Shown piece after piece: positions 22,927 to 36,100 of a stretch of 64,000 nucleotides of DNA. Both the position numbers and the translations under genes were made by a program. Where the stretch lies: NCBI GenBank assembly GCA_027422505.1, contig JAPQWV010000002.1:30916501-30980500 (forward strand), given 5' to 3'. Each line of letters starts with the position of its first letter. Position 1 is the first letter of the stretch. This stretch comes from Craterostigma plantagineum. Taxonomy: Eukaryota; Streptophyta; Magnoliopsida; Lamiales; Linderniaceae. Below the pieces are notes generated by a model, which saw only the letters and a program-made list of their open reading frames with translations, was not told where the DNA came from and searched no databases.

Positions 22927-25900
22927 ATGGCGAGTCGGTTGAAGGAAGACGAGAGGAACGAAAGGACCATAAGGAATCTTCTCAAGCTCCCCGAGAATAG
23001 AAGGTGTATCAACTGTAATAGCTTGGTAAGCTTCTCACGATGTTTGGATCTTTTGATTGGTGATTCAATTTGGTGGTCTGGACTAGGTATTCCTGGGAAA
23101 TTAGCTGGTCCCCCAGCACTTTCTTGGGGGGATGAATTCCCATAACTCATTTGAGGACAGTTGATTATTACTATGCAACATGATGTTTCCTTCTGGTGGG
23201 ACACTAGACCATAAGCGTTTGCTGCAATTTGCTTATATTTATAGCTGAATGTTGTTAGTTATATTGGGATGCCAAAAGGAATGGCAGCTATTCCAATAAA
23301 ATGTACAAATAGATCTTTTATTGTCGTCATTTTTGTAGTTCTAAGCAAGGCTATGTGGAGATCTCTATCTAAAAATAAGAACTTTTATGGTTTCGATAAA
23401 CTAGAAATGTATCGGATGCTGTATAATTCTTACCAGTTAGTAACTTTCATAGTTTCATCATATGCCTTGTGATAAGTGGTAATACTTTTGAGGTTGTACA
23501 TCAGAAGCATTTTGTCTTGCACCCGTATTCTGATAAAGTTAATGTTTGATAGTAACTAATTAAGTGTATTGTCATCCAGGGCCCTCAATATGTCTGCACT
23601 AATTTTTCGACATTTGTATGTACCGCATGCAGCGGAATACAGTAAGTGGCAACAGTCAATCTTCTATGTCCTCTATTTTGTTGCATATTACAATATTTAG
23701 CAGAGTTTTTGAAATCTTTGCAGTCGGGAGTTTACTCACCGGATAAAATCAGTATCCATGGCCAAATTTACTCCGCAAGAAGTCAGTGCCCTCCAAGGAG
23801 GTGGCAATGCGGTATTCAATCTGTTTCGATTTACATGGGTTTTGTTCTCTCTGTTAGGCATGCTTTAATGGTTACTCATCCTTGAAAAACTGCGTTGTAT
23901 AGAGTGCTAAGCAAATTTTCCTGAAGGAATGGGATCCTCAACGTAATTCTCTTCCTGATAGCAGGTTAGACTTGAAAAACTTTCATTAGCGCATAAACTT
24001 GTCCTTTAATCTGTACATTTTGTTTTCGGCTTTTTCAAGCAATGCATATTTGATGAAATTTTTTCGTAGCAATATTGATCGGCTACGTGATTTTATCAAG
24101 CACGTCTACGTTGATAGAAGATTCTCTGGCGAGAGGAACATGGAAAAGCCTCCCAAGGCAATGAAGGTAAACGTATTTGGGTGCTTCATATAATCGAATT
24201 TCATTTCTATGATAACATAATCCATTAAGTACTCTCTATTTCCATATTTAACACAAATATTGTTGGTTTTTTGTGTTGGGTCTTTCTGATTAGCACTTCT
24301 CATATTCCAGGGAGAAAATGATGAAACCGTTGGAGTCGGTGGTTCACGAAGTCCTCCCTATGAGAATACTATGGAACGTCGATATGGTGAAAGGCCAAGT
24401 AGCGGTGGAAGAAGTCCAGGATATAGTCCAGACACCCGAAGAGATAGTGATTATAAGAGAAGTCCTGCCCGTCCTGAAGTGATCAATGACTGGAGACGAG
24501 AGGATCGATTTGGAAACGGAAAAAAATCTGAAGACAGATCTTTGGATGGTAGCTCTATACATGGAAGTAGATCGCCTAATACTCAGCGAGATATTGACTC
24601 GTCAAGCCCACCTATTGTCCGTCCTGTACGAGAAATTTTAGGAGATGCTGTATCTCCTCTTCGAGTTATTGAACCTCCAAAAATCCCTGGTGTCAAATCG
24701 GCTCCAGCTTTAACCACCCAGGTAAAATTCTCCAAGGGGCTTAAGCTGTGAATATTTTTACAACTCTGGATGCCATCTTTTTGCTTGATATTGACAAAAA
24801 GTTTTCTCCCGTATGTGCGTTGTATGGCCTACTCTGACCTTTTCTCACTTATTGTTCTCTTTGAGTGGCTGTCATTTGGAAGAGGACAAGTTGCTAAATA
24901 TTCTTGAGAGTAAATATCATTGCCTGATCCTACAAATTATCATTTCCCTATCATTGTTTCTTTTTCCAGAGAACTGCATCCTCCAGTAGCTTGGCATCTG
25001 CCGATTCGAGTCCACCGCCTCAGATCAAAGCAGAGGCTTCATTCATCGATTTCGATTCTGTCCCAGAACCTTCAATTACCGAACCTACCCCACAAGCCAA
25101 ACAAGCTGCTACTGATTCATCTTCCTTACAGCCAGTGGGACCTAGTGATAATAATTGGGCCAATTTCGATTCAGTGCCTGCAGTAAAATCTCAGACTCCG
25201 GCGCCGAACTCAAATTCAGTGGAATCTATGCTTTCAGCATTGTCAGTTCCAGCACCTGCACCTAATTCATCTGCCCCAGTCAGTACACGACAACCTTTGT
25301 CATCAAGTGTTTCCCAAGGCTCACTTTTGGATTCGTCTATTCTTCCGCCATTAGCACAGACTTCTAATGTTATCCCCGCAGTCTCTCAAGCGGCACCAAA
25401 AAACACCAATGATGGACCCAACTTATTTGCAAATCCTCACACTGTAGGACAATGGCCTCCCATGGAACCTCAGCAACACTCTGTTTTTGCAGGTGGTGTG
25501 GGACAGCTGCCTGTTCCTCAAATAGCTTCTACAATTGTTGGATCTGCAAGTAACCAGGTACAGTATGTAGTAGGGTAGAGTATGGTACTCGAATAGTTGA
25601 TTATTATTATCATTATGTCTAAAGTAATTATGAGAAGAAGAAGAATTCTATGTACCTATGGATATGTGAACAGCAATGGAATGCACCAGTTGCTGCTAGG
25701 CCGGCTATGCCCCCTGTGGAAGCTGAGCCAAAATCTGGCGGAAGAAAAGCATTGCCAGAGGATTTGTTTACGATGAGCTACAATTATGCTCCTCAAGTTT
25801 GGTACCCTGGAGCTCCTTATGCTGGTGGAATGCATATGCATTATAACATGCCTATGGTACCTCGTTTGTTTTTCATTCTAAGAGTTTTTGTGTTTTCTTT

Positions 25901-26655
25901 CCTCTTTGAAATAGTCTCTTATCGGCAATGAGTGCCATTATATTCCCGTAACGCCATTTTCCTTTTCTCCAGCAACAGGTCGTTCCCGTTCCTAATTTCC
26001 AGCAAGTGTCGAGATCAACAAACCCTTTTGATTTTGGACATGAACCTTCTACTCAAGCATCAGCGGTATGTTTTTCTTCGCATGAAAGATGATTAGGCGT
26101 TAGTTCTCTTTGTTATTAATGTGAATATTTCTAAGATTTTAAGCTTTTGCAACCTTCACTTCATCCTCTTACCGCAGTTTCCCTCAGTAGCATCCTTGCA
26201 AGGTGCATTGCCCAACACTATGAATGCTCCACCTTCGTTTTTGCCTTCACATCCACCACAGCCATATGCATCAGCAACACCTCCAAGTAAGCAGATCAAC
26301 ATCATTTCTTATGATCAATCGATAATTGAAGGGCCTTGATAAACATATACATTAACAAATCTCACATTCTAATTTATCTAGCAGGCTCATTTGTGGGACA
26401 GGGAATGGCTTCTGGCAATATACCAAGGTAATACACCTGATCAAACAATGAGGGTTTCATTTCAATGTCGATTTGGCTTCATCGAATTCTTATAGAGTCA
26501 AGTTGATATCTTATCTTCGATTATATAAACTGACAAACTTTTCGAACTCTTCAAATTTTAGCGGGCCATCAGGATTTGGTCTAGACCATAATCAGCAACT
26601 CGGAGGAGCACACGCAAGTAATTCCTCTTTCGGTAGTGGAAACCCATTTGGCTAG
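22927..26655 (+). CDS. AGD14: ArfGAP-domain protein AGD14
   Basis: Twelve exons: 22927-23025, 23580-23641, 23724-23811, 23903-23964, 24070-24166, 24311-24721, 24970-25557, 25674-25856, 25973-26065, 26178-26286, 26385-26427, 26562-26655; 642 residues, in phase. Exons 1-5 form an ArfGAP domain with zinc ligands C27-x2-C-x16-C-x2-C50 and the catalytic arginine in SGIHREFTHR (R55). It stimulates GTP hydrolysis by ARF GTPases in vesicle traffic. The rest is Ser/Pro/Gln-rich and disordered, with RSP-type repeats (about 145-190), DFDSVPEP-type motifs, an NPFDFG motif and a terminal NPFG. NPF tripeptides bind EH-domain endocytic proteins, which supports a trafficking role. Length and layout match plant AGD14/ZIGA4. 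Exon 11 has a tandem TAGCAG acceptor giving a one-residue alternative. Confidence 0.93.
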
Positions 26656-28030
26656 AAGTTGTAATCAGAAGTCTTTTGTATCAGATCGAAGAAAGCTTCA
26701 ACCCGAAAAAATAGAACGGTAAGTTGGTATTAATCATGTTCATATATCTACAAGGAATTGTACGCTTTTGTGAGGCTGATTATTGCAAGTTTGTTGTATG
26801 TGGAGTTTGTGGTTTCCCCTAAACATAATATTGAGAATTTTTTTGCAGTTCTTAAAGGTACAGACAGTTCTTCAGCCGTACTATAAATTTCTATTCTTGT
26901 CAGTTCGTGTATTCTTTGGGGTCTTTTGTAATCTTTCTTAGGTCTTTTAAGTTGAATGAAAACATGGTATTTGCGTTGAGTGTTCAATCATTCTATCGTT
27001 CTTCTTTGCATGTTCGAAATTTCAAAATCCTTACAACCATTTTTTTTATATACTAGTTTTGGCCGGTGCTATGCACGAGAATTTTATTTTAATTATACCA
27101 GTTATTAGAATAATTTATAGGCATATTAGTTATAACAGTATTAGTATAATTTATTATTAACTAAATAAAATGGCATGTGTAATTACAACCCCATATAGAC
27201 GACCTAAATTGGTTATGAGAGTGGTCACTGAGAGTTCACATACAACTTTTATATAACATATAGAATAATTTATGTCAGGTATATGTAAAAGAATGTCTAC
27301 CGGTTAATCGATCATCGTCAGAATTAACAAATATTAAAACGAATACAATAATCGCAATCGTAAATAATTGTTACAATTAAGTTTCTACACTATGACCCAT
27401 TATTGTAAGAATCGATAATTCATTTATCCAACACAAAAAAAAAAGAAGAAAGAGCATCTCCAACTGAAAAATCTATTATCGAACTCAAACTAACTTTCAA
27501 AGATCATTATTCTAATATTCTCTTATAACCGATTTATTAATATTACTCATGTCGAAACACATATATGCATTTAAAATAGGAGAGAGAGGATGAAAAACAC
27601 ATTTTGAGTTTGCGTTAGGTATACGATTGAAGAACTTTTAGTATACAGTTTGGATTTTTGGGTATCGATTGGAGTTTGGATTTTTGGGTACCGAATGGAT
27701 ATGCTCTAGACCCCATACGTAAATATGTTTGCCAAACCATGCCAGAAAAGTAAAATAAATTGATATAATCAAATCTACGTATACATTATTAGTCTCAAGA
27801 CGCAATCTATCCACATGAGTGTTCACTTCCATGCACAATTCAGCCGAAAGAGTCGCAATCATATATCATTTGATGATTTAAGCAAGAAAAATACCAACAA
27901 AAAAATTCATATTTTCTTGCATGGAAGACTACTGTTATCTCCCTCACACTGCCTATAAATACATAGACTGCTAATAAACCCTTACAAATACAATACCATC
28001 CAATCTCATAACAACAGTTCTAATCTAAGG
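26656..28030. other. AGD14 3' region and MLP upstream region
   Basis: The first 300 bp are the AGD14 3' UTR; GGTAAGTTGG at about 26718 and TTTTTTGCAG at about 26840 suggest a 3'-UTR intron. From about 27340 the sequence is the upstream part of a block duplicated at about 29940. Confidence 0.55.
27954..27961 (+). promoter_or_regulatory. TATA box of MLP gene 1
   Basis: TATAAATA lies 70 bp upstream of the ATG at 28031; the same box is conserved upstream of the second copy. Confidence 0.7.
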
Positions 28031-28259
28031 ATGTCATCGTCGAACGGATTGACTTCTAAGTTAGTCGCTCAGTTAGCGTTCAAAGCCGGCGGGGATTTGT
28101 TCCACCACCTCGTCGCAAATAAGCCTCACCACTTGGCCAAAGCAACGCCCGTCGCCATCCAATCTTGCGATGTAATTCAGGGAAACTACGGAACTAACGG
28201 TTCTATCATCCAGTGGAAGTACACAGTCGGTAATTAGATTATCTGTTATGTCAAACGAT

Positions 28260-28296
<37 letters not shown>

Positions 28297-29257
28297 TGCT
28301 AGATTATCATTTTACCTAAAAGCTTAAGTTTAGACGGAATATCACATTCATAATTTACTTATATATATATTACATTCTAATAAGCGCCTCACGTCTAGGC
28401 TGTTTTTGTTTTCTATAGCCTCATACGTAGGGGCGAACTAGGGGTGTAAACGAGCCGAGCCAAGCCGAGCCCGAACATGGCCAGCTCGAGCTCGGCTCGA
28501 TTAAGGCTTACTGGGCTCGAGCTCGGCTCAGTTAAAAACGTTAAAGCTCGGCTCGGCTCGATAAGTTCGATATGCTTGTGTCATGCGAGGTATTTGAGCT
28601 CGAATTAGGAGTCGAGCTCGAGTTCGGTATATATTATTAAAATAATATAATTATTTTAACATAAAATATTAAATATTTAATATATTAAAAAATAAAATTA
28701 TCGGCTCCATAAGGGCTCATTTGGTTATTAAATCAGAACAACGGCCCAACATAGATTTAATATAGTAAGCTCATATCTCACTCCATATACCCAGTTTCTT
28801 TATATCGGCCTTGGAGGACTTGTATATACCCTCCGTCTCTTGGGGGTTGGGTCTGCCCCTACTTTTACACGCGAATTTTTCTTTTTACGAGTAGTCGTGA
28901 TATTTATATGCTTGACCTTTTCTTCTCCCAAATTTGTTACTATTTCGAAATTTTTTACGTACACGTGCGTGTTTTTAACACATGATTATAGATGGGAAGC
29001 CTCAAGTTGCAAAGCAGGTGCTCCAAAACATAGACAAGGAGAAGAGGCAGATAGCTTATAAGTGGGTGGAGGGAGATTTGAGTGAGCTCTACAAAGATTT
29101 GATTGTTACCATTCACTTCGAGACGAAAGGAGGCGTCGACCACGTCACGTGGACCATCGAGTACGAGCTTCTCAAGCCCGAGAATCCTCACCCCCTCTCT
29201 TTGTTGAACTTCTTCATCGAATTCACCAACGAACTCGAAGCTCATATCTTCGGGTAA
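28031..29257 (+). CDS. MLP-like protein (Bet v 1 superfamily), copy 1
   Basis: Two exons, 28031-28229 and 28992-29257, joined in phase to 154 residues, the normal length and the conserved single-intron position for major latex protein/Bet v 1 genes (intron after WKYTV, before DGK). The fold is a small hydrophobic-pocket protein that binds lipids, hormones or specialised metabolites. Visible family marks are the GGDLFH N-terminal helix region, IQGNYGTNGSIIQWKYT in place of the Bet v 1 glycine loop, EGDL-x-ELYKDL and a C-terminal amphipathic helix LLNFFIEFTNELEAHI. The ligand cannot be told from sequence. It is the first of a tandem pair. Its intron contains AT microsatellite and GAGCC-type repeat. 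Confidence 0.9.
28441..28640. repeat. GAGCTCGGCTCG repeat fragment in an MLP intron
   Basis: Begins AGGGGTGTAAACGAGCCGAG and continues as repeated GAGCTCGGCTCG. This is a common plant dispersed repeat type; the left end looks like an hAT-style terminus, but no right end was found. Confidence 0.55.
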
Positions 29258-30307
29258 TAATGAGGAGGCGGCAATTAATTAAATCGACGACGACGTATGT
29301 GTTTCGAAATGTTGTAAATAAAAACGAAGGGATCCATGTTGAGTTCTTTCTCTATGGTCTCTTTATCTATGTGTTTGTGTGAGGAATAAGAAGAGTGGTG
29401 TCTAATGGTGTATGTGCTCTTTGTTAAATAAGTGAAATTGCATCATTAATAATTTCGGACAGTAACTTTTGTTGGATCTTCGATACATTGTCCGCATGTG
29501 TAAAATAATTTGGGGATAATTCTATGTAACAATTTCATGACACACATTTTACGGAATTACAATTTAAAGACATTAAATTTCACTATTGAATCAATTTAAT
29601 GACTCCATTATGTTATGCATGATATATGTTGCTTCGTAAATTTAGTGTTTGCAAATTGCTGCAATGTGTAATATCATGAAGCGTTTGTCTTCATCAACTT
29701 ATTGAGATATATCCAGGTGGGTTTAAAATTTGAAATGCAATACTTGTATAGAGTGAAACACACGGATAAGACAAGTGAAAAGTGTCAAAGTGTCAAATTT
29801 GGGTAGATAAACAAATTGCAACCCAAAAAAATGTCAACCCTTTTTAACAACTATATTACATATATACTTATATATAAACAAATGCCTAGCTGGCGTTCCT
29901 CATCATCATTTAACAAATGTCCATCGCGATTCACGAATACAATACAATAATCGCAGTTACGAGTTAATTTCCTAGAATAAGATCCATTATTGTAGGAAAT
30001 AATAATTTTTTTTTCTAAGTTGTACGAATTAATATTCATTTTACAAAGAAGTCAACTCATATGTACGCAACATATCTGTCAGAAAAAAAAAGTAAAAAAA
30101 AAAAATCGAATTAGATATAATCAAATTCATGTACACATTAGTACCTACCACATGAATGTACACTTGGGGTGCTATGATTCAACTGAAAGAAGTCTCATTA
30201 AATATAATTTGGTGATTTAAACAAGAAAATACCAAAAAAAATATCATCTTCTCTTCCATGAAGAATACTATAAATACAAGGGTGCTATAAACCCTAAAAA
30301 TACAATT

Positions 30308-30338
<31 letters not shown>

Positions 30339-30357
30339 TTACAATAGTTTTAGAAAA
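29258..30357. other. Intergenic between tandem MLP genes
   Basis: 3' UTR of copy 1, then sequence from about 29940 that matches the upstream region of copy 1 (for example ATTTGGTGATTTAA and the TATA region). The leader of copy 2 contains a CAC/ATC trinucleotide run at about 30310-30340. Confidence 0.6.
30269..30276 (+). promoter_or_regulatory. TATA box of MLP gene 2
   Basis: TATAAATA, 82 bp upstream of the ATG at 30358, in the same position as in copy 1. Confidence 0.7.
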
Positions 30358-31135
30358 ATGGCATCGTCGAACGGATTGCGTTCTAAGTTAGTCGCTCAGC
30401 TAGCGTTCAAAGACGGCGGCGATTTGTTCCACCAACTCGTCACCGATAAGCCTCACCAGTTGGCAACAGCAACGCCCGTCGCCGTACAATCTTGCGAATT
30501 AATCCAAGGGAACTTCGGAACTAAGGGTTCGATCGTCCTGTGGAAGTACACAATCGGTAAATTAAAGTTGCTATTTCCAATAATATGATATATTACGTAC
30601 ATATTGTTAGATGACTATTTTACCTAAGAATTTAAGCTTATTTTGGTATTTCATATTCTTAAAATTCTATTTCTAGCACGCACCCTCATGTTTAGGCTGG
30701 TGTTTTTGTCCATTGACCCTTAGACCATTCGAATTATTCCTTTAGGGTCTATTTAGTTGGGAGGGTGGGATTAGATGGTATTAGTTTTGGTTGAGTTTAT
30801 ACAACAGGGGGTATAAGTTTTTTTGGAATGTTTGGTTAACGGGTTTAAGTAATGATACCTGATGTGTTTGGTATGTTATATTAGGTTTAATTAAATTCAA
30901 TTACAAATCTATCATTTTTGTGTGGGTTCGTGATTATAACCACGAATTGACGCGGATTCTTGGGTGGCGGAAATATGCGGAATCATGGGACGTTGCGCCT
31001 AATCCGCTTCAACGGTAGGCTGCGGATGAGAGAGAGATTAAATCGTGAGAGAGAGAGAGATAGAGACGGATTCGTGAGAGAGGGAGGGAGAGGGGGGATT
31101 AGCGCGCGCACGTGTGTGTGTTTTAGAGAGAGAGG

Positions 31136-31202
<67 letters not shown>

Positions 31203-31811
31203 GATGGTTTATTATTGGTTACAACGAAAATAAAGAAAAAGAGAAAAATAAGAGGACAAATTTGTCTAAATCGTGGGATTAAATAATGGGAGGGGAGGAT
31301 TCCTTTAATTAATACTTTATGAGGGATATTAATGGGTACTACTCAAACACCACTTTAACTAATACTTATACGTCATGTAATGCATCCTTATACTCCAAAC
31401 CAAACGGACCCTTAGGAATATGATAGAGGCTAGGTTGGGTTAGAGCACTGGTGCCTGTGGAGCCAAGCCTTTATTATTTTTAACTGAAAATAGAAATAAT
31501 ATCAAATTAATTTCATATAACATCATATTTAACATAATGGTATAGATGGGAAGACTCAGGGTGCAAAGTCGGTGATTCAGGACATAGACAAGGAAAAGAG
31601 ACAGATAGCTTACAAGATGTTAGAGGGACATTTACTTGAGTTGTACAAAGATTTGATTATTACCGCCCACGTTGAGACGCAAGAAGGCGTCGACCATGTC
31701 ACGTGGACCATCGAGTACGAGCTTCTCAATCCCGAGAATCCGCACCCTATTTCTCTATTGAACTACTTCATCGAATTCACCAAAGAACTCGAAGATCATA
31801 TCTTCGGGTAA
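30358..31811 (+). CDS. MLP-like protein (Bet v 1 superfamily), copy 2
   Basis: Two exons, 30358-30556 and 31546-31811, with exon lengths identical to copy 1 (199 and 266 bp), giving 154 residues. The proteins are mostly identical; differences cluster in the pocket region (for example ELIQGNFGTKGSIVLWKYTIG) and in exon 2 (MLEGHLLELY for WVEGDLSELY). This is a local tandem duplicate that has kept an open frame, so probably both copies work. The intron has been enlarged by a 667-bp Harbinger-type element. What else differs in expression cannot be told. Confidence 0.9.
30745..31411. mobile_element. PIF/Harbinger-type MITE in the MLP2 intron
   Basis: 667 bp. Ends GGGTCTATTTAGTTGGG and CCAAACCAAACGGACCC are inverted repeats, and a TTA direct repeat flanks it (30742-30744 and 31412-31414). 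A TTA target site is diagnostic of PIF/Harbinger (Tourist). The interior holds a long GA microsatellite (31134-31201) and no transposase. It is absent from the intron of MLP copy 1. Confidence 0.85.
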
Positions 31812-33103
31812 TAATAAGGTCGACGAATGCGGCGGTTAATTAAATTGACGACGACGTATGCATTTCGAAATGTTGTAAAATAAAAACTAAGGGATCCATG
31901 TTGAGTTTCTTTCTTTATGGTCTTTGTGTGAGGAATAAGAAGTGTGTCCTTTGTTGTTTGTCTCCTTTGTGAAATAAGTGGTATTTTGAGTGAATAAATG
32001 GTCGATTTCGGGATATGGGAACGGCATCAATAATAATTTCAGGAAGTCCAATGTGCAATTTCATGACACCAATTTAAGGACCTTAAGTTTCACCATTGAA
32101 TCAATTTTAATGATACAATTAAGTTGTGTGATATTATTGAGTGCTTCATAAAGTTAGTGTTAGCAATTTGCAATGCTGAATATCCATGAAGGGTTTGTAA
32201 AATCTATCCATTTAATTATATATTCAAGTGGGCTTAAAATTTGACATGCGACACTACACATTAGTTGGTGTTCGAATATGGATAAGATAGTATACGGTGT
32301 CATGTGTTAAATTTTATACTTGGTTATATACAAGTGGATAAGCCAAGTGCAACTAGGGATGGGAATGGGGCAGGTCTGAAGTGGGTTTGGCGGGGCCCGA
32401 GAGATGCCCCGATTATAACGTATGTTGGACCGAAACACCCCCCAGCTTGGAAATTTTAAAATCAATGTATATAATTAGAACAACATTCGATGATTTAAGA
32501 TTTAAAAAATTTGGGAAATATTGAGCTAGTAAACATCGTATTTGTTATAGTCGGTAGATTTATCTCATGTGCACGTATTCTTTATATTTTGACTAAATTC
32601 GATTTAAAGTATATCTGAACATCATTGTCGATTGTATACGAACCCGACTTTTCTGTAAAATCGAACTTATTAGGTCATCCATCTTGATGAATGTATTCTT
32701 CCTTTTATTATTATTATTATTATTGTTATTATTATTCCAAGCAATGGAATTCTCCTTTTCATCTCAAAGCCAAGAAGATATTTGGCACCGCACAGATATA
32801 AGAAATCCCTGTTCTCGTTCCCTTTCTAAATGTTGCACTTTGAAAAGATTTTGATTTCTTTTGATATTTTACGCGTAACAAAAATAAAAATAAAAATTGC
32901 ATATCATTCACAAGTTTATAAAGTCAACTATAATCTCACATCAATCATACGTCAACGATAACGATGTATAGAACTTACAGTGAAGATACGAATATTACAT
33001 TTTTTTTATTAATTCATGGGAAATAAATAAAAATCACCAATATTTGGCTAAATATATCAAATCACTACCTAATACCGTAATAAATAAACAAATCCCATCA
33101 TCA
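31812..33103. other. Intergenic between MLP2 and ALMT (convergent)
   Basis: Contains the MLP2 3' UTR, which is similar to that of copy 1 for about 500 bp, then a GGGATGGGAATGGGG fragment near 32355 like the end of an hAT-style repeat, a short ATT run near 32710, and AT-rich DNA with no gene. Confidence 0.5.
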
Positions 33104-36100
33104 TCAACAGTCGATTCCTCGAGCAGGCAAATTCTCAAGACCGCTACGACCGTCCGACCTCTGCCGCCCATCGCCGTCGACGACAATCTCAACCGTCCGA
33201 TCACCACAACCACCGCACTCGACGGCGGCGTACTCCTTGAAGTTAGCCACCCTCCCAAGCTCCTCCACGTCGGCGATCACAAGGTCGAGCTTCGCCACCG
33301 CCTCCACCAGCAGCGACGCAAAGGCGGCGAACGGAAGCGCCTCCGAGAATTCCAGGCTCGTCACGATCACCTTGCTCGACGTGGGCCTCAGCGTAACCCT
33401 CTGATCTCCGTCCGCCGCCGCCGCCCCGCCGCTGCTCTTGGCCCTCGAAATCGCCGTGGCGAGGCTTTCTCTGACGGTGGTGGGGCCGAGGAATAGCTTG
33501 GGCTGCGTCTTGAGGGCGGCGTCGAGGTCGTGGAGGGCCTGGTGGAGGTGGTCGGAGAGAATCTCCGGCGAGCATTGGCGGTGGTTTCTGATGCTGTCGG
33601 CGAGCTCTCTTAGGGCTTTGGAGACTTCCTTTGAGAGGCGTAGGCATGGGTCTTTGAAGACAGATCGAACAGATTTAGGAGTCTGGCTAATTTAATTATA
33701 TATAGTCAATGATTAATTATTTAATCTTCTGCGGAAAGTTAAGTAAAATTTGATTGAAATGAACTAAATTAACCTGAATTTCAGTTTGAAGGCATCCATG
33801 TAGAGCGACAATTGTATAACCAAAGAGGCGAAGAACGTCTCCTAACTTAACGTAATGCTGCCATGGAAGTCTGTACTTTGAGTGACATGGTTCCCAACTA
33901 GCATGTAATGCCTATAATTATGAGAGGAAACGAAATGTCAGTAATTATTCAATCAATTTATCCGTACACGTTGAACGAATTAAACAAAAGTAAATGCAAT
34001 TTTAAGGAAGTCTCGTTAAGGTGAACCGATTATCAGCATTAATAGACATCTCTTCCCTAGAATTCCAGCCCTAGAAGATCCTATATCATAATTTACGTAG
34101 ATTTAAAAATATTCAATAAGTTTGGTGGTCTCGAAATTTAAAGCGCCTACATTACGAGAAGTTTATCGTTGCCTTCGAACGCCAGCCTCACAATAAAATC
34201 AGCTTTACGAACCAACAAAATAAAATATTATATATTATTTTATAGAAAATTATATAAAGTACCATCTCTAGAAATTAATACTATATAAATAAATAAACTC
34301 TCTAACTTAATAAAATATTCTGGTTCGGACTTGGATCTTCTAAAAAACCTCGTACGATAATAATTTTTTAGGGAATCCGTTTATAAATACTACGTTCCTA
34401 ATTCGTAAATATTACAATTATAAATAATGGTAAATTGTTAAAATATGAATCTACATTTATTTGCTTTTTCTTAAAATTTAAAATTTGTTTGATTCCATCA
34501 TCAACTTTTTAATTGCAGTCAAGGTTTCAAAGAAACAAATATGAACACTAAATTAGCTGAATCTAAAATTTTTATCTTCTAAATAATAAAATATAATTCA
34601 TCGATAATATCTTTCTAAATTAATAAAATTCAATGGCCACAATATTATTTATTTAGAGAGGTTTTACTGTAACTGTATATAGCAAAATTTACCTACCAAG
34701 GTTTCATCCGTCGCCTTAGAGTCCAACACAGCCTTATAGCCTTTGTAGATAACATCTCCCGTCGCTGACGATCTTCCATCCTTCGCCGAATCTTGCTCTT
34801 CATTGCTAAAGTACTGACTAACACAAGCTGCACTCACGGGTTTTTGTTTTAAAAAAAAAATCGGACATATACACGTAATAATACGGTAGAGTTATATGAT
34901 GCCTATACCTTCGATGGAGTTCGCCAAGCCCTCGAGCTTCGACACGGTCGAGTCGTGTAGGTCTTGGCCCGACCAGTTGGGGAAGACCAACAAGCTCATG
35001 ATGAGGCAAATCCCGCAACCAATGGCTATCATGTAGAAGCGCTCCCGAGCTATTTCGAGCACGTTTTGGACCCGATAGCTCGAGACGGTTATGAGATTGA
35101 ACGTAAGTAGGAATATCACGACGCCGTACTCGTAGTACTTCTTTATGTAGGGGATGAACCTAGTGTACGTCGCCGCCGCTCCTTAGATTCGTTGCATCAT
35201 CAAAGATCGATTCAGTAAACGATAAGAAACCCTAAGAATTAGCACGTGCTGGATGATCACTTCACCTAACCTAAAAACTTTAAGCCCTAAAAAAGTGTAT
35301 CATATTTTATTCTTATATGTTATATCAGCACGCCCCCTTACGTCTAGACTGATTGTTGCCTTAGATGTGAAAGATCGAATCAGTAAACAATAAGAAACCC
35401 TAAGAATTAGTACGTGTTGGATGACCACTTCACCTGACCTAAAAACGCCTGAAGAAAGTATTCATATTTTACTCTTATATGTTATATCATCATGCCCCAT
35501 TACGTCTGGACTGATTCTACGTCAGATGTGTGATATTCATTCAATGGGTGGTTGTGAGGATTCCTACTGTAAGACATCTTTGGTCACTGAGTTTATGATA
35601 CCACTACCACGTTGAATGACCACATGGTGAAGCTTGGAGGGATCATATTTTAATTTATATACAAAATTCCAACGATACAGTCTAAATAAAAAAATAGACG
35701 TACGTAATACCTATTGCGAAAACTGCGGTCGAGATGAATATGGCGCGAAAGACCCGAGTTGACTCTTGGGCGACGTACTCGATGAGGTAAGCGAGGACGC
35801 CGGCCAACAATGTGCCCAAACCTCTATTCAAGCCCTTGCACAAAGTTGCTCCTACACGTATACGAGAAGACGTGGGTAAATTTAAATAATTTTTTTTTTG
35901 CGAATATGTAAGAATTAAATTAATTTATTAACATAAAACTCACCGGCTGTAAACTCGAGGACGAGGACGACGGTCATGACGGCCCATATTGCGTTCGACC
36001 CGATGCCTTTGAACGACGGCTCGAGCAGATAGAGCAAGGAAACGACAGTCAGAGAAAACCCTACTTTCAGTGCGTGGACGGCCCGCCGCGGGTCGTCCGA

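Noticed and set aside
30960..31286. 108-codon open frame in the MLP2 intron
   Set aside because: It is mostly GA microsatellite inside the Harbinger-type element.
33034..33695. Several long open frames on both strands over the ALMT last exon
   Set aside because: They arise from high GC in that exon; only the minus-strand frame joined in phase to the upstream exons gives the ALMT C terminus.
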